Shown here in pieces: positions 52,494 through 61,606 of a stretch of 64,000 nt of DNA. The translations under genes were made by a program, and so were the position numbers. Location: the IMG/VR virus record IMGVR_UViG_3300009425_000016, positions 1 to 64,000 of that record. One strand, given 5' to 3'. This DNA is from a virus. The number at the start of each line of letters is the position of its first letter. Within the stretch, counting starts at the first letter, position 1. The notes below the pieces were generated by a model. The model was not told the DNA's origin, ran no database searches, and saw only the letters and a program-made list of their open reading frames with translations.

Positions 52494-54332
52494 TTAATAT
52501 GTTGTTGTGGTAGTTGTTGTTGAATTTGCGGTGACACTTCTTCTTTCTAAAATATTTACGTCTGTGACATTAACTGTAATATCACTATCTAAAATTTGAA
52601 AAATTTGTTCTCTTACTGGAATCATATCCTCTTCAACTGGTTCAAAATATACGTGAACAATATTATTTGTAATAGCTTGTGGTGCAAAAGCTACTAATAT
52701 TACTTGTCCTGAAGTATAATCAATAGATCCAATATTATTTCTTATTATAGTTTTTATAGTACCTGTCATTCTATAAACTCTTATAACTCCATTATAATCT
52801 TCCATTTTACATCCACCATATAAAGTGCCTGCTGTATCTTTATATGAAAAACTTGAACTAGATATAGCACCCAAATACCCATCAAATGGATGTGCTATCG
52901 CATTATTAAAATAAAATCTATAGGTTACTGCCGTAAGCAATGAGGGAATAAATGATGTATAAATTTTAAGCGTCATAAGACTATTAGTAATAGATTCATC
53001 TGATTTATCTATTTTTGTCAATAGTTTTGAAAATTTAAAATTAGTATCAAATAATCTTAAATCTGTGCTATTATAATTCTGCACTGTAGTTTTTACTTTT
53101 GCCGCAATCGCCGATGAAGATCCTGTAGTTAAAGCGGAATCATATTTTACTGTTATTGTTGGTTGAACTTTATAAATGATTGGGTCAGTTATTACTGGTT
53201 CAATTGCTACCATTTTTCTATCAGACAATAACGCTATAACCGTTTTTCTTTGTGCTGTTGTTAAAAATTCCGCACCTTTTGGTTTTATCGCAATATACAC
53301 TTTACCATAAACAGGAGTTGCGGAAGTTTCTCCTCCCCAAGACTGTATGCTTTCCGCATCTGGAAAATTTGCGAATATTAATGCTTTATAATCTTCTACT
53401 GTTACCGCTCGTCTTTGAGAAGAAAAAGTTTTTGGTGCATTAAATTTTACTGATTCAATCGATTCTCTTTCCGCTCCACCATATGCCGCGGTTGAAGTTG
53501 ATATGGTAATATTATCAAATCCTCCTATTGCATCTAATGATTTAAATGTTGTAGCTCCATTGGGTCCTTCTCCATTACATACTAATGCTCTAACCTGAAC
53601 TTGGTTTCCATGTGTTAACGCTCTTCCAATAGATCCATCACCAAATTGAATTTCATATCTACCATTAGACACTTCTGAAGTAAAATATATATTTGCTGTG
53701 CCAGATATGGCTGTAAAATCTCCCGCCTTTTCATATACATAAGATGTTGCATCAGATGGAGATACTTTAACAGTGACTTCTGCTGTCGATATATCCACAT
53801 TTGAATTTGGTAACACAAATCTTTGTTCTTTATCTGAAGTATCTTTAGTGAATGTATATACTGAAGGGACTCCCTCTTTTACATCTATTTGTTTTACATA
53901 AGCCCCCGCCAAACTTCTATCTATTTGAAATGCCTGTGTTGTAGCGAACACATATTGTTTTCCTTTAATTGTTGAATTAAATTTTGTAAATTTATCACAT
54001 GTAACAAAGGATGGGGAACCCGTCGGCACAACAGTAACAATGATTGCCGCACTTGCTCCAACTTGAGATCTTGGTGTATAATTTAACATTGCAGCTTTGG
54101 ATGCAACTGAATTTCTTATAGAAGCACTGCCTAAATACATTTCATTCGCTATCATATTTAAATAAAATGAGTTATAATGTGTATTATAAGCCAAAACATT
54201 AAGAATCGTATTTATTCCTGAAGCTGTAAAATCATAACCAGAAAAAACAGTCTGATTACCTAAAAATGATTTTAGATTATCTTTAATTTGAACAAAATCT
54301 AAATCTGTTACATCTAATTTTTCTGTTGACAT
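52494..54332 (-). CDS. 6: Baseplate wedge protein gp6-like
   Basis: A 612-aa homologue of T4 gp6 (660 aa), related to the Baseplate_J family, which forms the inner iris ring of the baseplate. Landmarks are DLDFVQIKDNLKSFLGNQTV and NTILNVLAYNTHYNSFYLNM then IANEMYLGSA, with SRVGAS-like turn RSQVGASAAIIVTV. Further on are GRYEIQFGDGSIGRALTHGN, AVTVEDYKALIFANFPDAES and KVYIAIKPKGAEFLTTAQRK. The C-terminus is a Thr-rich tail. The gene directly follows gp25 with 1 bp between, and the next wedge gene starts 11 bp after its stop. Confidence 0.93.
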   Translation of the reverse strand: MSTEKLDVTDLDFVQIKDNLKSFLGNQTVFSGYDFTASGINTILNVLAYNTHYNSFYLNMIANEMYLGSASIRNSVASKAAMLNYTPRSQVGASAAIIVTVVPTGSPSFVTCDKFTKFNSTIKGKQYVFATTQAFQIDRSLAGAYVKQIDVKEGVPSVYTFTKDTSDKEQRFVLPNSNVDISTAEVTVKVSPSDATSYVYEKAGDFTAISGTANIYFTSEVSNGRYEIQFGDGSIGRALTHGNQVQVRALVCNGEGPNGATTFKSLDAIGGFDNITISTSTAAYGGAERESIESVKFNAPKTFSSQRRAVTVEDYKALIFANFPDAESIQSWGGETSATPVYGKVYIAIKPKGAEFLTTAQRKTVIALLSDRKMVAIEPVITDPIIYKVQPTITVKYDSALTTGSSSAIAAKVKTTVQNYNSTDLRLFDTNFKFSKLLTKIDKSDESITNSLMTLKIYTSFIPSLLTAVTYRFYFNNAIAHPFDGYLGAISSSSFSYKDTAGTLYGGCKMEDYNGVIRVYRMTGTIKTIIRNNIGSIDYTSGQVILVAFAPQAITNNIVHVYFEPVEEDMIPVREQIFQILDSDITVNVTDVNILERRSVTANSTTTTTTTY

Positions 54333-54333
54333 T

Positions 54334-54786
54334 TTATTCTATTTCCAAAAATTCTGTAATAGTTATTGTTATCGGTTCTTTAACTGGTTTTACTGTGATT
54401 TGTACACTATATCCATTTTGATCTGGCCGTGGAATACACATAACGTTTTGAAGATCAACTATACCGCTTCCATTTTCTTTAATTGCATCTGTAATGGTAT
54501 TTTTAATTGCTTGTGCAGTAATATCATTAACCATTTCAAATAAATGATGGCCAATATCACAATAAAATTGTGCATTAAAAGGTACTTCATATCTTCTTGT
54601 TTTTAATAAATGCTTTATTCCCTGTGCAATAGATTCTGTTTTATTTTTAATAATAACATCCCCCGTCAAAGGATGTTTTGCGAAAGTTAAAGAAACGTCT
54701 GAAATCGTTTCTGATTTATTTATTTGAGTTTGGATATCTTTTTCGAACAGCCAATCTCTTTCTAAGTTTCCGTGTGTATATGCCAT
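54334..54786 (-). CDS. 25: Baseplate wedge protein gp25-like
   Basis: A 150-aa member of the GPW/gp25 family (132 aa in T4), part of the baseplate core that starts sheath assembly. Visible are SLTFAKHPLTGDVIIKNKTE, then SIAQGIKHLLKTRRYEVPFN and DIGHHLFEMVNDITAQAIKN; the 'xRPFxPxxG' element of the family appears as YEVPFNAQFYCDIG. The C-terminal strand YSVQITVKPVKEPITITITE closes the fold. An exact TATAAATA motif precedes it (54795-54802), making it the first gene of a gp25-gp6 late unit. Confidence 0.93.
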   Translation of the reverse strand: MAYTHGNLERDWLFEKDIQTQINKSETISDVSLTFAKHPLTGDVIIKNKTESIAQGIKHLLKTRRYEVPFNAQFYCDIGHHLFEMVNDITAQAIKNTITDAIKENGSGIVDLQNVMCIPRPDQNGYSVQITVKPVKEPITITITEFLEIE

Positions 54787-54794
54787 AATACTAA

Positions 54795-54802
54795 TATTTA
54801 TA
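54795..54802 (-). promoter_or_regulatory. T4-type late promoter TATAAATA before gp25
   Basis: Exact match to the late consensus on the minus strand, 9-16 bases before the ATG at 54786. It is close to the start, so the leader would be very short. It falls in the 31-bp gap after the 1198-aa gene. Confidence 0.55.
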
Positions 54803-54817
54803 TGTTATCTAACTAAA

Positions 54818-57800
54818 CTATACTAAACCCGCCGCTTCTAATAGTTTTGCGGTTTTTTGACTGCCATCCCCTCCTAAAAATAACATCATACCATAAGTAA
54901 AATCTATATTTTCTGGTGGTGGATTACCAGCGTTAATTAATTTATTCCTTACTCTCTCAGTTCCACCATTCGCAGGAGGAATATAAAGAAAATATATTCC
55001 AGCATCAACAATTCCTATTTTTATTAATGCTAAAAATTCTTCCATCAATTTTAATATTTTTACTAATTTTGGTATAATTTTTTCTTCAATAAATTCAATC
55101 AGATCGTCTATTTTTTTAATTAAACCTGAACCTATTCCTTTTAATCCTTCTAAAAAGTCTATTAATAATTCTAATATTGGTCTAAGTGCGGGTACTACAT
55201 CCTCTACATTCATGCTCCAAAAATCAGGATAAACTGATTCAGGTATATTTTCCTTTTTGAGTGTATTTTTATTAATTGCCTGAACAGAACAAACTCTTGG
55301 TGCGGGAAGATTAGCACTACCTTGATTTTTCCAATTAGGAAGCCATAGATATCCATCCAATATAGCTTCAAAATGTCTCAATAAATCAACATTAATGTCT
55401 GCAGCATTTAAACCTGATCCTTCTAATATCATTTGTGCTGCCCATGTACTTTCTTCATCTGTCAAATCTCCCAATTCATCGTCATCATAATCCGGCTTAT
55501 CTGGATCTTGGTCATCATCATCATCAATAACTAACTTGTGAAGAAGTTCTTCCCATAGTCTTGCTCCTTGTGGATCTGGTGCACCGGTTAATATTGGTTC
55601 ACCGCCGCCAGCACCACCTCCATCAGTCACTACACCAAAAGCTGTAGATTGGGTAGTAGCCTCGCGTAAGCTTTGAGCATCCTCGCTCCCAACATTATCA
55701 ATCTTTGCTGTTCTTTCTATTTCCTTTGCCGCTTCTAGTTTTGTTGTTAGATTTGAAAGCTCTAACTCCAACTCTTGAATTTTATCTTCAAATCTACTGT
55801 GAGTAGATGCTATCTCCAAGTTCCTAAGTGCAATGGCTTCATCGAGTTTTACTTTTTCCTCTTCTAAAGTTTCTATTTTAGTTTGTGAGGATTGTTTGTC
55901 CTCCTCAAAGCCATTTATCTCTACTTTCAGTTTTTCTATTTCCGCGTCATAATATTCTATTTGACCAGAATACTCTCCGGAACTGCCATCTTCATTTCGG
56001 CCTTCGACCGCGGCTGTTGCTGTTTCTAATGTTTGTGAAGCTTTTGATTTTTGGGATTTTAAGCTTGCCCACTCTAGGGAAATATCTCGATAATGTTGAT
56101 CGTCTCGATATAATTTTTCTTCAATCTTCGCTGGAGTCGATTCTTTAACACCATATTTGTAAGCGAGGACGTCTGCTTCACTAAATGTCATTGAATTGCC
56201 TATTCTCGACATTTCTACGTCATAAGCTTGCTGAAATATTTCTTGCCGTTTGGATTCTTCGTAGTCGCGTACCTCTTTCTCTATATTAATTAAATCTGTT
56301 TCTAAACTAGTTAAATTTTCTTGTGCATTTACTTGTTTAGATTCTGATTCTTGCACAGACTTCATTTCAGCTGATAGCGTTTCTAAAGCCTTATCTTTCT
56401 CCTCTTCCCTTGTTGATATTTCTGCTTCTTTTTCTAAAATCCTAGTCTCAGTACGTTCTATGCTTGATTCTATCTCAGCAATTTGTTTGTCTTTTTGAAC
56501 TTTGTCTGCTTCATGTTGTTGTAGTCTATCTGTAGGAGCTCCTATAGAGTGTTCAGGGACTTTTAACTGTCCTATTTGAGTTTTAATTTTCTCGATTTCC
56601 GCCTTAGTAGTACCAACCGCAGATGTTGCAGCAAGTACTGAATTTTCCATATTCTCCACTCTTTGAGCCGTTTCTTCCTGACTAAGTTTCCTATGATATG
56701 TTAATTCTTCCTCATATCCTCCTTGACCAATCTTATCATTATAATATTGATATAAAGCTACTTGTCTACCTTTCGCGCCTGAATCATGTTTCCATCGTCT
56801 CATCGCCATAATTCGTTTCATTATATCTTCTTTTTGATCATCCTCACCAAACACCTTTGTACCGTTTTTTAATACATAAGAATTAAAAACTTTAAATGCA
56901 TCACCTCCTCCTGGATCAGGTTTAGTGGGCTGTCCTTCTTCATCAATTACTCCAAGTCTATTATCAAGTTCGACTTCAACCAAAATATCTCCAGGTCTAG
57001 TATTTGGAAATATAGTCTCATGTAAGACATCAATTGCTTGTTCATATCTCTCTGTTGTTCCTTGAGTAAAAAGATCTACACTAGCATCTGCTGCAGTAGC
57101 ACTGACTCCTGGAGTAATATGATCATACCATTCCGTGTTTGATGTTTCATCAGTTCCACCACTCGTCGGAGCTTCAAATTTTGTTGCCGTTCCAGATTCA
57201 AGTATTTGCATTACTTCGCGAGTTCTTAAATTTTTAAAAAATACCTTATCCTCTTTATTAGAATTAATGTCAATTCCTCTTCTTCTAAATTTTTCTTTAT
57301 TATCACTATTTGTTCCTATTTTAAATATATCTCGTTCTGCTTTTATGCTTGATTTTTTTCCGGGCTTGATTGGCCATTTTTCTATTGGCGGATTTGTCAT
57401 GCCAGGATTAGGTGCACATAAATTTGTAACAATAATCTTTTCTTCTCTTAAAGCGTCTAAATCATTTGTCAATTCTACAGCTATATCAAATGCATCTTTA
57501 ATGGGTCTTATATCTGCAAAATAGTTATAAAGTTTAGCTAATTTTTCTACTATTTTAGCTGGATCTGATGTACCAAGAATTATTACTAATGCTCCAGCTA
57601 TTCCATCTTCTGATATTACTGGCCTGTTCACATCACCCTTATCATCAAAGGCTGCGTTCATTATTTCTATCATTTTACTTGGTTTGCAGATTTGCATTTC
57701 TCCCCCAAGAGCCCAAATAGAATCCGGATAAGTAATATCATGATACCCATCACCAGATTTCTCTAAAACTGGTTTTCCTTGAGCTGATCCAGATACTCCA

Positions 57801-58414
57801 GGTATTTCTCTATTATAAAAAACCTTTCCATTCCAAATTACATAATTTGTATGATTATTCACATACATTTCCCAAGATTTTTCATGAGGAACACCTGGCC
57901 TGTATGGTTGATTTCCTTCTGCTGCCTTCATATCATCAATATCAACAATCGGGTAAGCTGTAAATTCAATTTTATTCGTAAAGGGATTAACGTATATTCC
58001 TGATATTGCTGCTTTTTTTATTCGAAGATTTGGTGTTCTAGATTTGACATTATAGATTGATAATTTTGGATTTTGACCATTGATAAAAATAGTATATATT
58101 CCTGACCCCATAAAATCGTTAATTTGATTTTGAATCTTTGAGATCATTGCATCTAAAATTAAAAATAATGGATTTATCGACGCAAGAAGAAAAGCCTTAT
58201 TTGCCTTCAACAATAACTGACCAGTTTCCATTGCTTTTTTATATGCTGATATCGCCTCTGTTACATTTTCTATCAGCTCTGGAAAAAGTTGATTAGTTTT
58301 AACACTTGCCGCTAACCAATTTCCCTCCTTAATAGCTTTTTCCCGCAGCGCTCTTTTCTCTTCTGAACCGCCCTCAACTAAACGACTAACATTTCCACCT
58401 TTTCGAAAAGTCAT
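54818..58414 (-). CDS. Large virion protein with long central coiled coil (1198 aa)
   Basis: Not a T4 gene I recognise. The N-terminal ~550 residues are mixed and contain VSRLVEGGSEEKRALREKAI at the start, a beta-rich domain (KIEFTAYPIVDIDDMKAAEG) and YNYFADIRPIKDAFDIAVEL. Residues ~570-900 are a dense coiled coil of E/K/Q/L heptads (for example IAEIESSIERTETRILEKEA). The acidic stretch DDDDDQDPDKPDYDDDELGD, a helical domain and a hydrophobic C-terminus follow (LIDFLEGLKGIGSGLIKKID, LKLMEEFLALIKIGIVDAGI). The location between hub proteins and gp25 suggests a baseplate or tail-tube interior protein. Its stop is 4 bases after the end of the preceding intergenic promoter region. Confidence 0.65.
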   Translation of the reverse strand: MTFRKGGNVSRLVEGGSEEKRALREKAIKEGNWLAASVKTNQLFPELIENVTEAISAYKKAMETGQLLLKANKAFLLASINPLFLILDAMISKIQNQINDFMGSGIYTIFINGQNPKLSIYNVKSRTPNLRIKKAAISGIYVNPFTNKIEFTAYPIVDIDDMKAAEGNQPYRPGVPHEKSWEMYVNNHTNYVIWNGKVFYNREIPGVSGSAQGKPVLEKSGDGYHDITYPDSIWALGGEMQICKPSKMIEIMNAAFDDKGDVNRPVISEDGIAGALVIILGTSDPAKIVEKLAKLYNYFADIRPIKDAFDIAVELTNDLDALREEKIIVTNLCAPNPGMTNPPIEKWPIKPGKKSSIKAERDIFKIGTNSDNKEKFRRRGIDINSNKEDKVFFKNLRTREVMQILESGTATKFEAPTSGGTDETSNTEWYDHITPGVSATAADASVDLFTQGTTERYEQAIDVLHETIFPNTRPGDILVEVELDNRLGVIDEEGQPTKPDPGGGDAFKVFNSYVLKNGTKVFGEDDQKEDIMKRIMAMRRWKHDSGAKGRQVALYQYYNDKIGQGGYEEELTYHRKLSQEETAQRVENMENSVLAATSAVGTTKAEIEKIKTQIGQLKVPEHSIGAPTDRLQQHEADKVQKDKQIAEIESSIERTETRILEKEAEISTREEEKDKALETLSAEMKSVQESESKQVNAQENLTSLETDLINIEKEVRDYEESKRQEIFQQAYDVEMSRIGNSMTFSEADVLAYKYGVKESTPAKIEEKLYRDDQHYRDISLEWASLKSQKSKASQTLETATAAVEGRNEDGSSGEYSGQIEYYDAEIEKLKVEINGFEEDKQSSQTKIETLEEEKVKLDEAIALRNLEIASTHSRFEDKIQELELELSNLTTKLEAAKEIERTAKIDNVGSEDAQSLREATTQSTAFGVVTDGGGAGGGEPILTGAPDPQGARLWEELLHKLVIDDDDDQDPDKPDYDDDELGDLTDEESTWAAQMILEGSGLNAADINVDLLRHFEAILDGYLWLPNWKNQGSANLPAPRVCSVQAINKNTLKKENIPESVYPDFWSMNVEDVVPALRPILELLIDFLEGLKGIGSGLIKKIDDLIEFIEEKIIPKLVKILKLMEEFLALIKIGIVDAGIYFLYIPPANGGTERVRNKLINAGNPPPENIDFTYGMMLFLGGDGSQKTAKLLEAAGLV

Positions 58415-58566
58415 TCATTCTCCTTCTTATTTTCTTTTAAAACATCCACTTCTTTTTTCAAACTAACAATAGTTCCTTTTATTATATCAATCATAGATTC
58501 TATTTGATCAGCCATTGGATTTGGTGGCAGTTCTTCTTCTGTAGTTTTCCATTTATCAGTTTCCAT
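58411..58566 (-). CDS. Small charged helical protein (51 aa)
   Basis: A short gene wedged between two large structural genes. The ATG at 58566 overlaps the upstream stop by 11 bp, and its TGA overlaps the downstream start by ATGA, so both joints show translational coupling. The product is acidic at the start (METDKWKTTEEELPPNP). The rest has heptad-spaced hydrophobics (MADQIESMIDIIKGTIVSLK, then KEVDVLKEN), a probable coiled coil. It may pair with the coiled coil of the 1198-aa protein encoded next. The function is unknown. Confidence 0.7.
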   Translation of the reverse strand: METDKWKTTEEELPPNPMADQIESMIDIIKGTIVSLKKEVDVLKENKKENE

Positions 58567-61120
58567 AATATTTACTCCTTCCTTTCAACATATCATATTC
58601 ATTTCTTTTATCTCTAACTTCTTTATATTTAAACTGTAAAGAGTCTGCCTCTGCTACAACTTCATTAATTAACCCTATATCATCACCTAAAGCAACATTT
58701 ACCGCTTCATATATTGTTCTTCCATAAGGAACCAATGTCCCTGAAGCTTTAGCGGGGAGAGCTGAAACTCTTATACCAGGTTCAGTTCCATTAGATGATT
58801 GACCTCCACTATAAGTGGGATTTCCAATTCTAGCATTCAATTCTGTCAATCTTGTAGACATTTCAGAGTTACATGTATTTAAATCATCTCGTAAGGCATT
58901 AGCATCTGTCATACTATATGCTCGACCATCATAATTTTGACCATGATAAGTATCCAAATCAGTAAATTCTTGTTTACAATTTCCTACAGCGGTATCAAAT
59001 GTTTCCGCCGCCGTTTTCTTTGCTGCATCATATTCAGCTCCTGTTGAAACTTCTAAAAGAGGATCTCTATAAGATACTAATCCATCTAATGTATTAATTT
59101 TTCCTTGTACATATGGATAATCATTAGACGCTCCACCCTCATCTCCATTTATTATATGTTGAATATCATTCTCCAAACAATCTACTTCACTAATAGCATA
59201 AGTAATAGTGTGTCCATATGCGGGATTGCCAAAAGGTCCTCCGTGGCTACCTGAAAAAGAATGTGCTTCTATCAAGCTCGCTGAATTTTTCCAATACGTG
59301 GTATCACTAGTATATGTTTCTGTTGAATTAGTATTAAGGCTTACACTATCTGCAGATCCCCAAGTGAATTCTGAAGAATATGTACCCCAATTCCCCGCAT
59401 ATCCTGCATTAGTGGGCACGGTTCCTGCATTTGGGTGTTCTTTATTTTCCGCATGGCCGGAAGTAGAAGTTACTGTGTCTGTTGAATTAGAAGCACTGTT
59501 CAAACTCCCCGCCAAACTTGTCATTGCGGGTTGTAATTGTGGAGTGAATGTTGCTTGTGGTTCTGTTCCTCTAGCCGTTACAGTATTTGGTAATGCAGTA
59601 ACTGTTGGAGTATAATTATGAGCTCCCACAAATGGACTCACCAAATAAAAAAAATGAGCACTGAAATCTATCATATATCGATAATCACCAATCAACGCTC
59701 CAGTAGTATCTTTTCTTTTTTCTTCATATTTTACAAACCTTCCTGCAAATATATCTTTCATTCCTAATCCAGTCGGCTGTAATCCCCCATCATCATAATT
59801 ATCTCTGGCGCCTTGAACGGCAGGAAAAAGTGGATTTAATACGTTACCACCATAATTGCCCGTATCTTGTCCTACTTCTGAACTGGAGGAAACTAATTCT
59901 GTAGAAGCTGATTTAAATAAATCTAAAGAACTTGATTTCGCCGTTGGAGGATTAAATACACTAAGAGCGGTTTCAAATGCGGATTTGTCCATAACTGTTA
60001 AATCTTCAAATGATTCATTAGTTCCACCATAATTTCCATCATCATCACCAACAGGTTTCCAGGATGAATCAGGAACCATTCCCTCAGGAACAATTTGAGC
60101 AATTGCGAACATTGTATTTTCTTCTCTTGTTGGCATAATTTGTTTTGATGTAATCTCTAAATTAGTATATACCTTATCAACATTATCATTAAGTACTACC
60201 ACATTTAAATCTGTATCAATTGCGAGTACAGTAAGATTAGATGTCCATGCCGTACTTGATAATTCTGATCCCATTACTAATTTCGATGCATCAGAAGTAG
60301 ATATAGTATTTCCTGTAACATTTGTTACTAAATCTAATGTTGTATTAGCAGTTATAGTAAATTCTTCAAAATCATGAGTGAATCTTTTTAATCCAAAATA
60401 ATCTCCAATTTTAGGTGGAGAAACATCAATTTCATTAGACCCTTGTTCTAAAGTATGAGATAAAGTAACAAACTGGTCTTGGGTGGAATTAAATTCAACA
60501 TCACCAATATTAGCATATGCAAATTTTTCATTCCAGTTTCCCTCTTCCGCAGTAACACTATCCCCAAATGTAACGGTGTTTCCAAATGGCATATCAACTC
60601 CAGGATTGACATATGGTGTTGTATTAGCCATCAAATCTATTAATTTTCCCGTTTCTCTACTTCTAACAAAATAATAATCACCAATATAATTACTATAAGT
60701 ATTAGACGTTCCATCCGCCTCAGTTGATATCACAGTACTTCCAAGAGTATCACTTAAAGAAATTGTATAATTGAGATCTTTATCTCGAATCAAAACTCCA
60801 AATTTAGGTTTTCCTCCCGTTCCTGCAGTTAAAGAGGGATATGTAAAAGATGTTACTCCTGCATAATCACTTGGAGAACCTAAATTAAATTTTAAAATAT
60901 CACCAGAACTTGCTCCCAAACAATTTGCTCTTATTTGGGCATTTGCTAATGCTAATGCAGGAACATCTGCCGAAGCAGCCACACCTGCACATAAATTAGC
61001 AAACGCATCTTCAAATAATTCCAATTCTCCGATAATTCCTAATCTCGCATCTATCAAACTTTGAGGAAGTTTTTCAATATCTTCTTTAGTTTCTAATATT
61101 TTTTCAACTTGAGATGTCAT
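58556..61120 (-). CDS. Large beta-rich virion protein (854 aa), unknown
   Basis: No T4 counterpart recognised. The N-terminal ~90 residues are helical (KEDIEKLPQSLIDARLGIIG, FEDAFANLCAGVAASADVPA). A beta-rich body follows with GDILKFNLGSPSDYAGVTSF and GVLIRDKDLNYTISLSDTLG, then YYFVRSRETGKLIDLMANTT. The later part is Gly/Asn/Ser-rich. The last ~200 residues are again helical with LETxxYDAAKKTAAETFDTA-like segments. The location after gp5 and the 160-aa gene, with 4-11 bp overlaps on both sides, indicates a tail or baseplate component. Confidence 0.65.
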   Translation of the reverse strand: MTSQVEKILETKEDIEKLPQSLIDARLGIIGELELFEDAFANLCAGVAASADVPALALANAQIRANCLGASSGDILKFNLGSPSDYAGVTSFTYPSLTAGTGGKPKFGVLIRDKDLNYTISLSDTLGSTVISTEADGTSNTYSNYIGDYYFVRSRETGKLIDLMANTTPYVNPGVDMPFGNTVTFGDSVTAEEGNWNEKFAYANIGDVEFNSTQDQFVTLSHTLEQGSNEIDVSPPKIGDYFGLKRFTHDFEEFTITANTTLDLVTNVTGNTISTSDASKLVMGSELSSTAWTSNLTVLAIDTDLNVVVLNDNVDKVYTNLEITSKQIMPTREENTMFAIAQIVPEGMVPDSSWKPVGDDDGNYGGTNESFEDLTVMDKSAFETALSVFNPPTAKSSSLDLFKSASTELVSSSSEVGQDTGNYGGNVLNPLFPAVQGARDNYDDGGLQPTGLGMKDIFAGRFVKYEEKRKDTTGALIGDYRYMIDFSAHFFYLVSPFVGAHNYTPTVTALPNTVTARGTEPQATFTPQLQPAMTSLAGSLNSASNSTDTVTSTSGHAENKEHPNAGTVPTNAGYAGNWGTYSSEFTWGSADSVSLNTNSTETYTSDTTYWKNSASLIEAHSFSGSHGGPFGNPAYGHTITYAISEVDCLENDIQHIINGDEGGASNDYPYVQGKINTLDGLVSYRDPLLEVSTGAEYDAAKKTAAETFDTAVGNCKQEFTDLDTYHGQNYDGRAYSMTDANALRDDLNTCNSEMSTRLTELNARIGNPTYSGGQSSNGTEPGIRVSALPAKASGTLVPYGRTIYEAVNVALGDDIGLINEVVAEADSLQFKYKEVRDKRNEYDMLKGRSKYYGN

Positions 61121-61599
61121 GCTGGTGGTCCTGTTACTACTACTGGTGGTGAACCAGGAATCATTGCTGTTATTACTATTTGTGTTGTATAATTATTTAT
61201 CGCATCTGCAATATCTGAGCCAAATTGTGCTCCAGATGCTGGCTGTTTTGAAAAAATTTTACCCATTTTTGTTAAAAACATTGGAAGACCCGCTGTCGTT
61301 ACTATAGAAATTTGGTTTGAACATTGTAATGTCATAAAAGCTCCATCAATTTTCTTTGCAACCTTTTGCCCTATTAGTGCTGGTATTGGTGATTGCTTTT
61401 GCATAATTTTCCCTATTTCTAAATTTAATGTTTGTAATTTCGGCATAGCTGCGAAATTTCCCCCAGCCGGATCCATTGCATTAGAAATATACTGTTCTAC
61501 TCCATCCTTAATTATCTTTCCTACATCTAATCCTGTAGTATTAGCTTTTGCGAATCCAGATTGTAATCCTGCTTTTATTTGTGGCATTCCTAAAGGCAT
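61117..61599 (-). CDS. Small virion-associated protein after gp5 (160 aa), unknown
   Basis: Ala/Gly/Ile-rich, with MPLGMPQIKAGLQSGFAKAN at the start, a helical segment (GKIIKDGVEQYISNAMDPAG), and a C-terminus of small and hydrophobic residues ending in proline-rich IPGSPPVVVTGPPA. T4-like tails have small proteins at the spike tip and hub. The proline-rich end and position (6-bp gap after gp5) would suit a spike-associated or hub-cap component, but I see no PAAR-type motif. It overlaps the next structural gene by 4 bp. Confidence 0.6.
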   Translation of the reverse strand: MPLGMPQIKAGLQSGFAKANTTGLDVGKIIKDGVEQYISNAMDPAGGNFAAMPKLQTLNLEIGKIMQKQSPIPALIGQKVAKKIDGAFMTLQCSNQISIVTTAGLPMFLTKMGKIFSKQPASGAQFGSDIADAINNYTTQIVITAMIPGSPPVVVTGPPA

Positions 61600-61606
61600 A
61601 TTGTCC

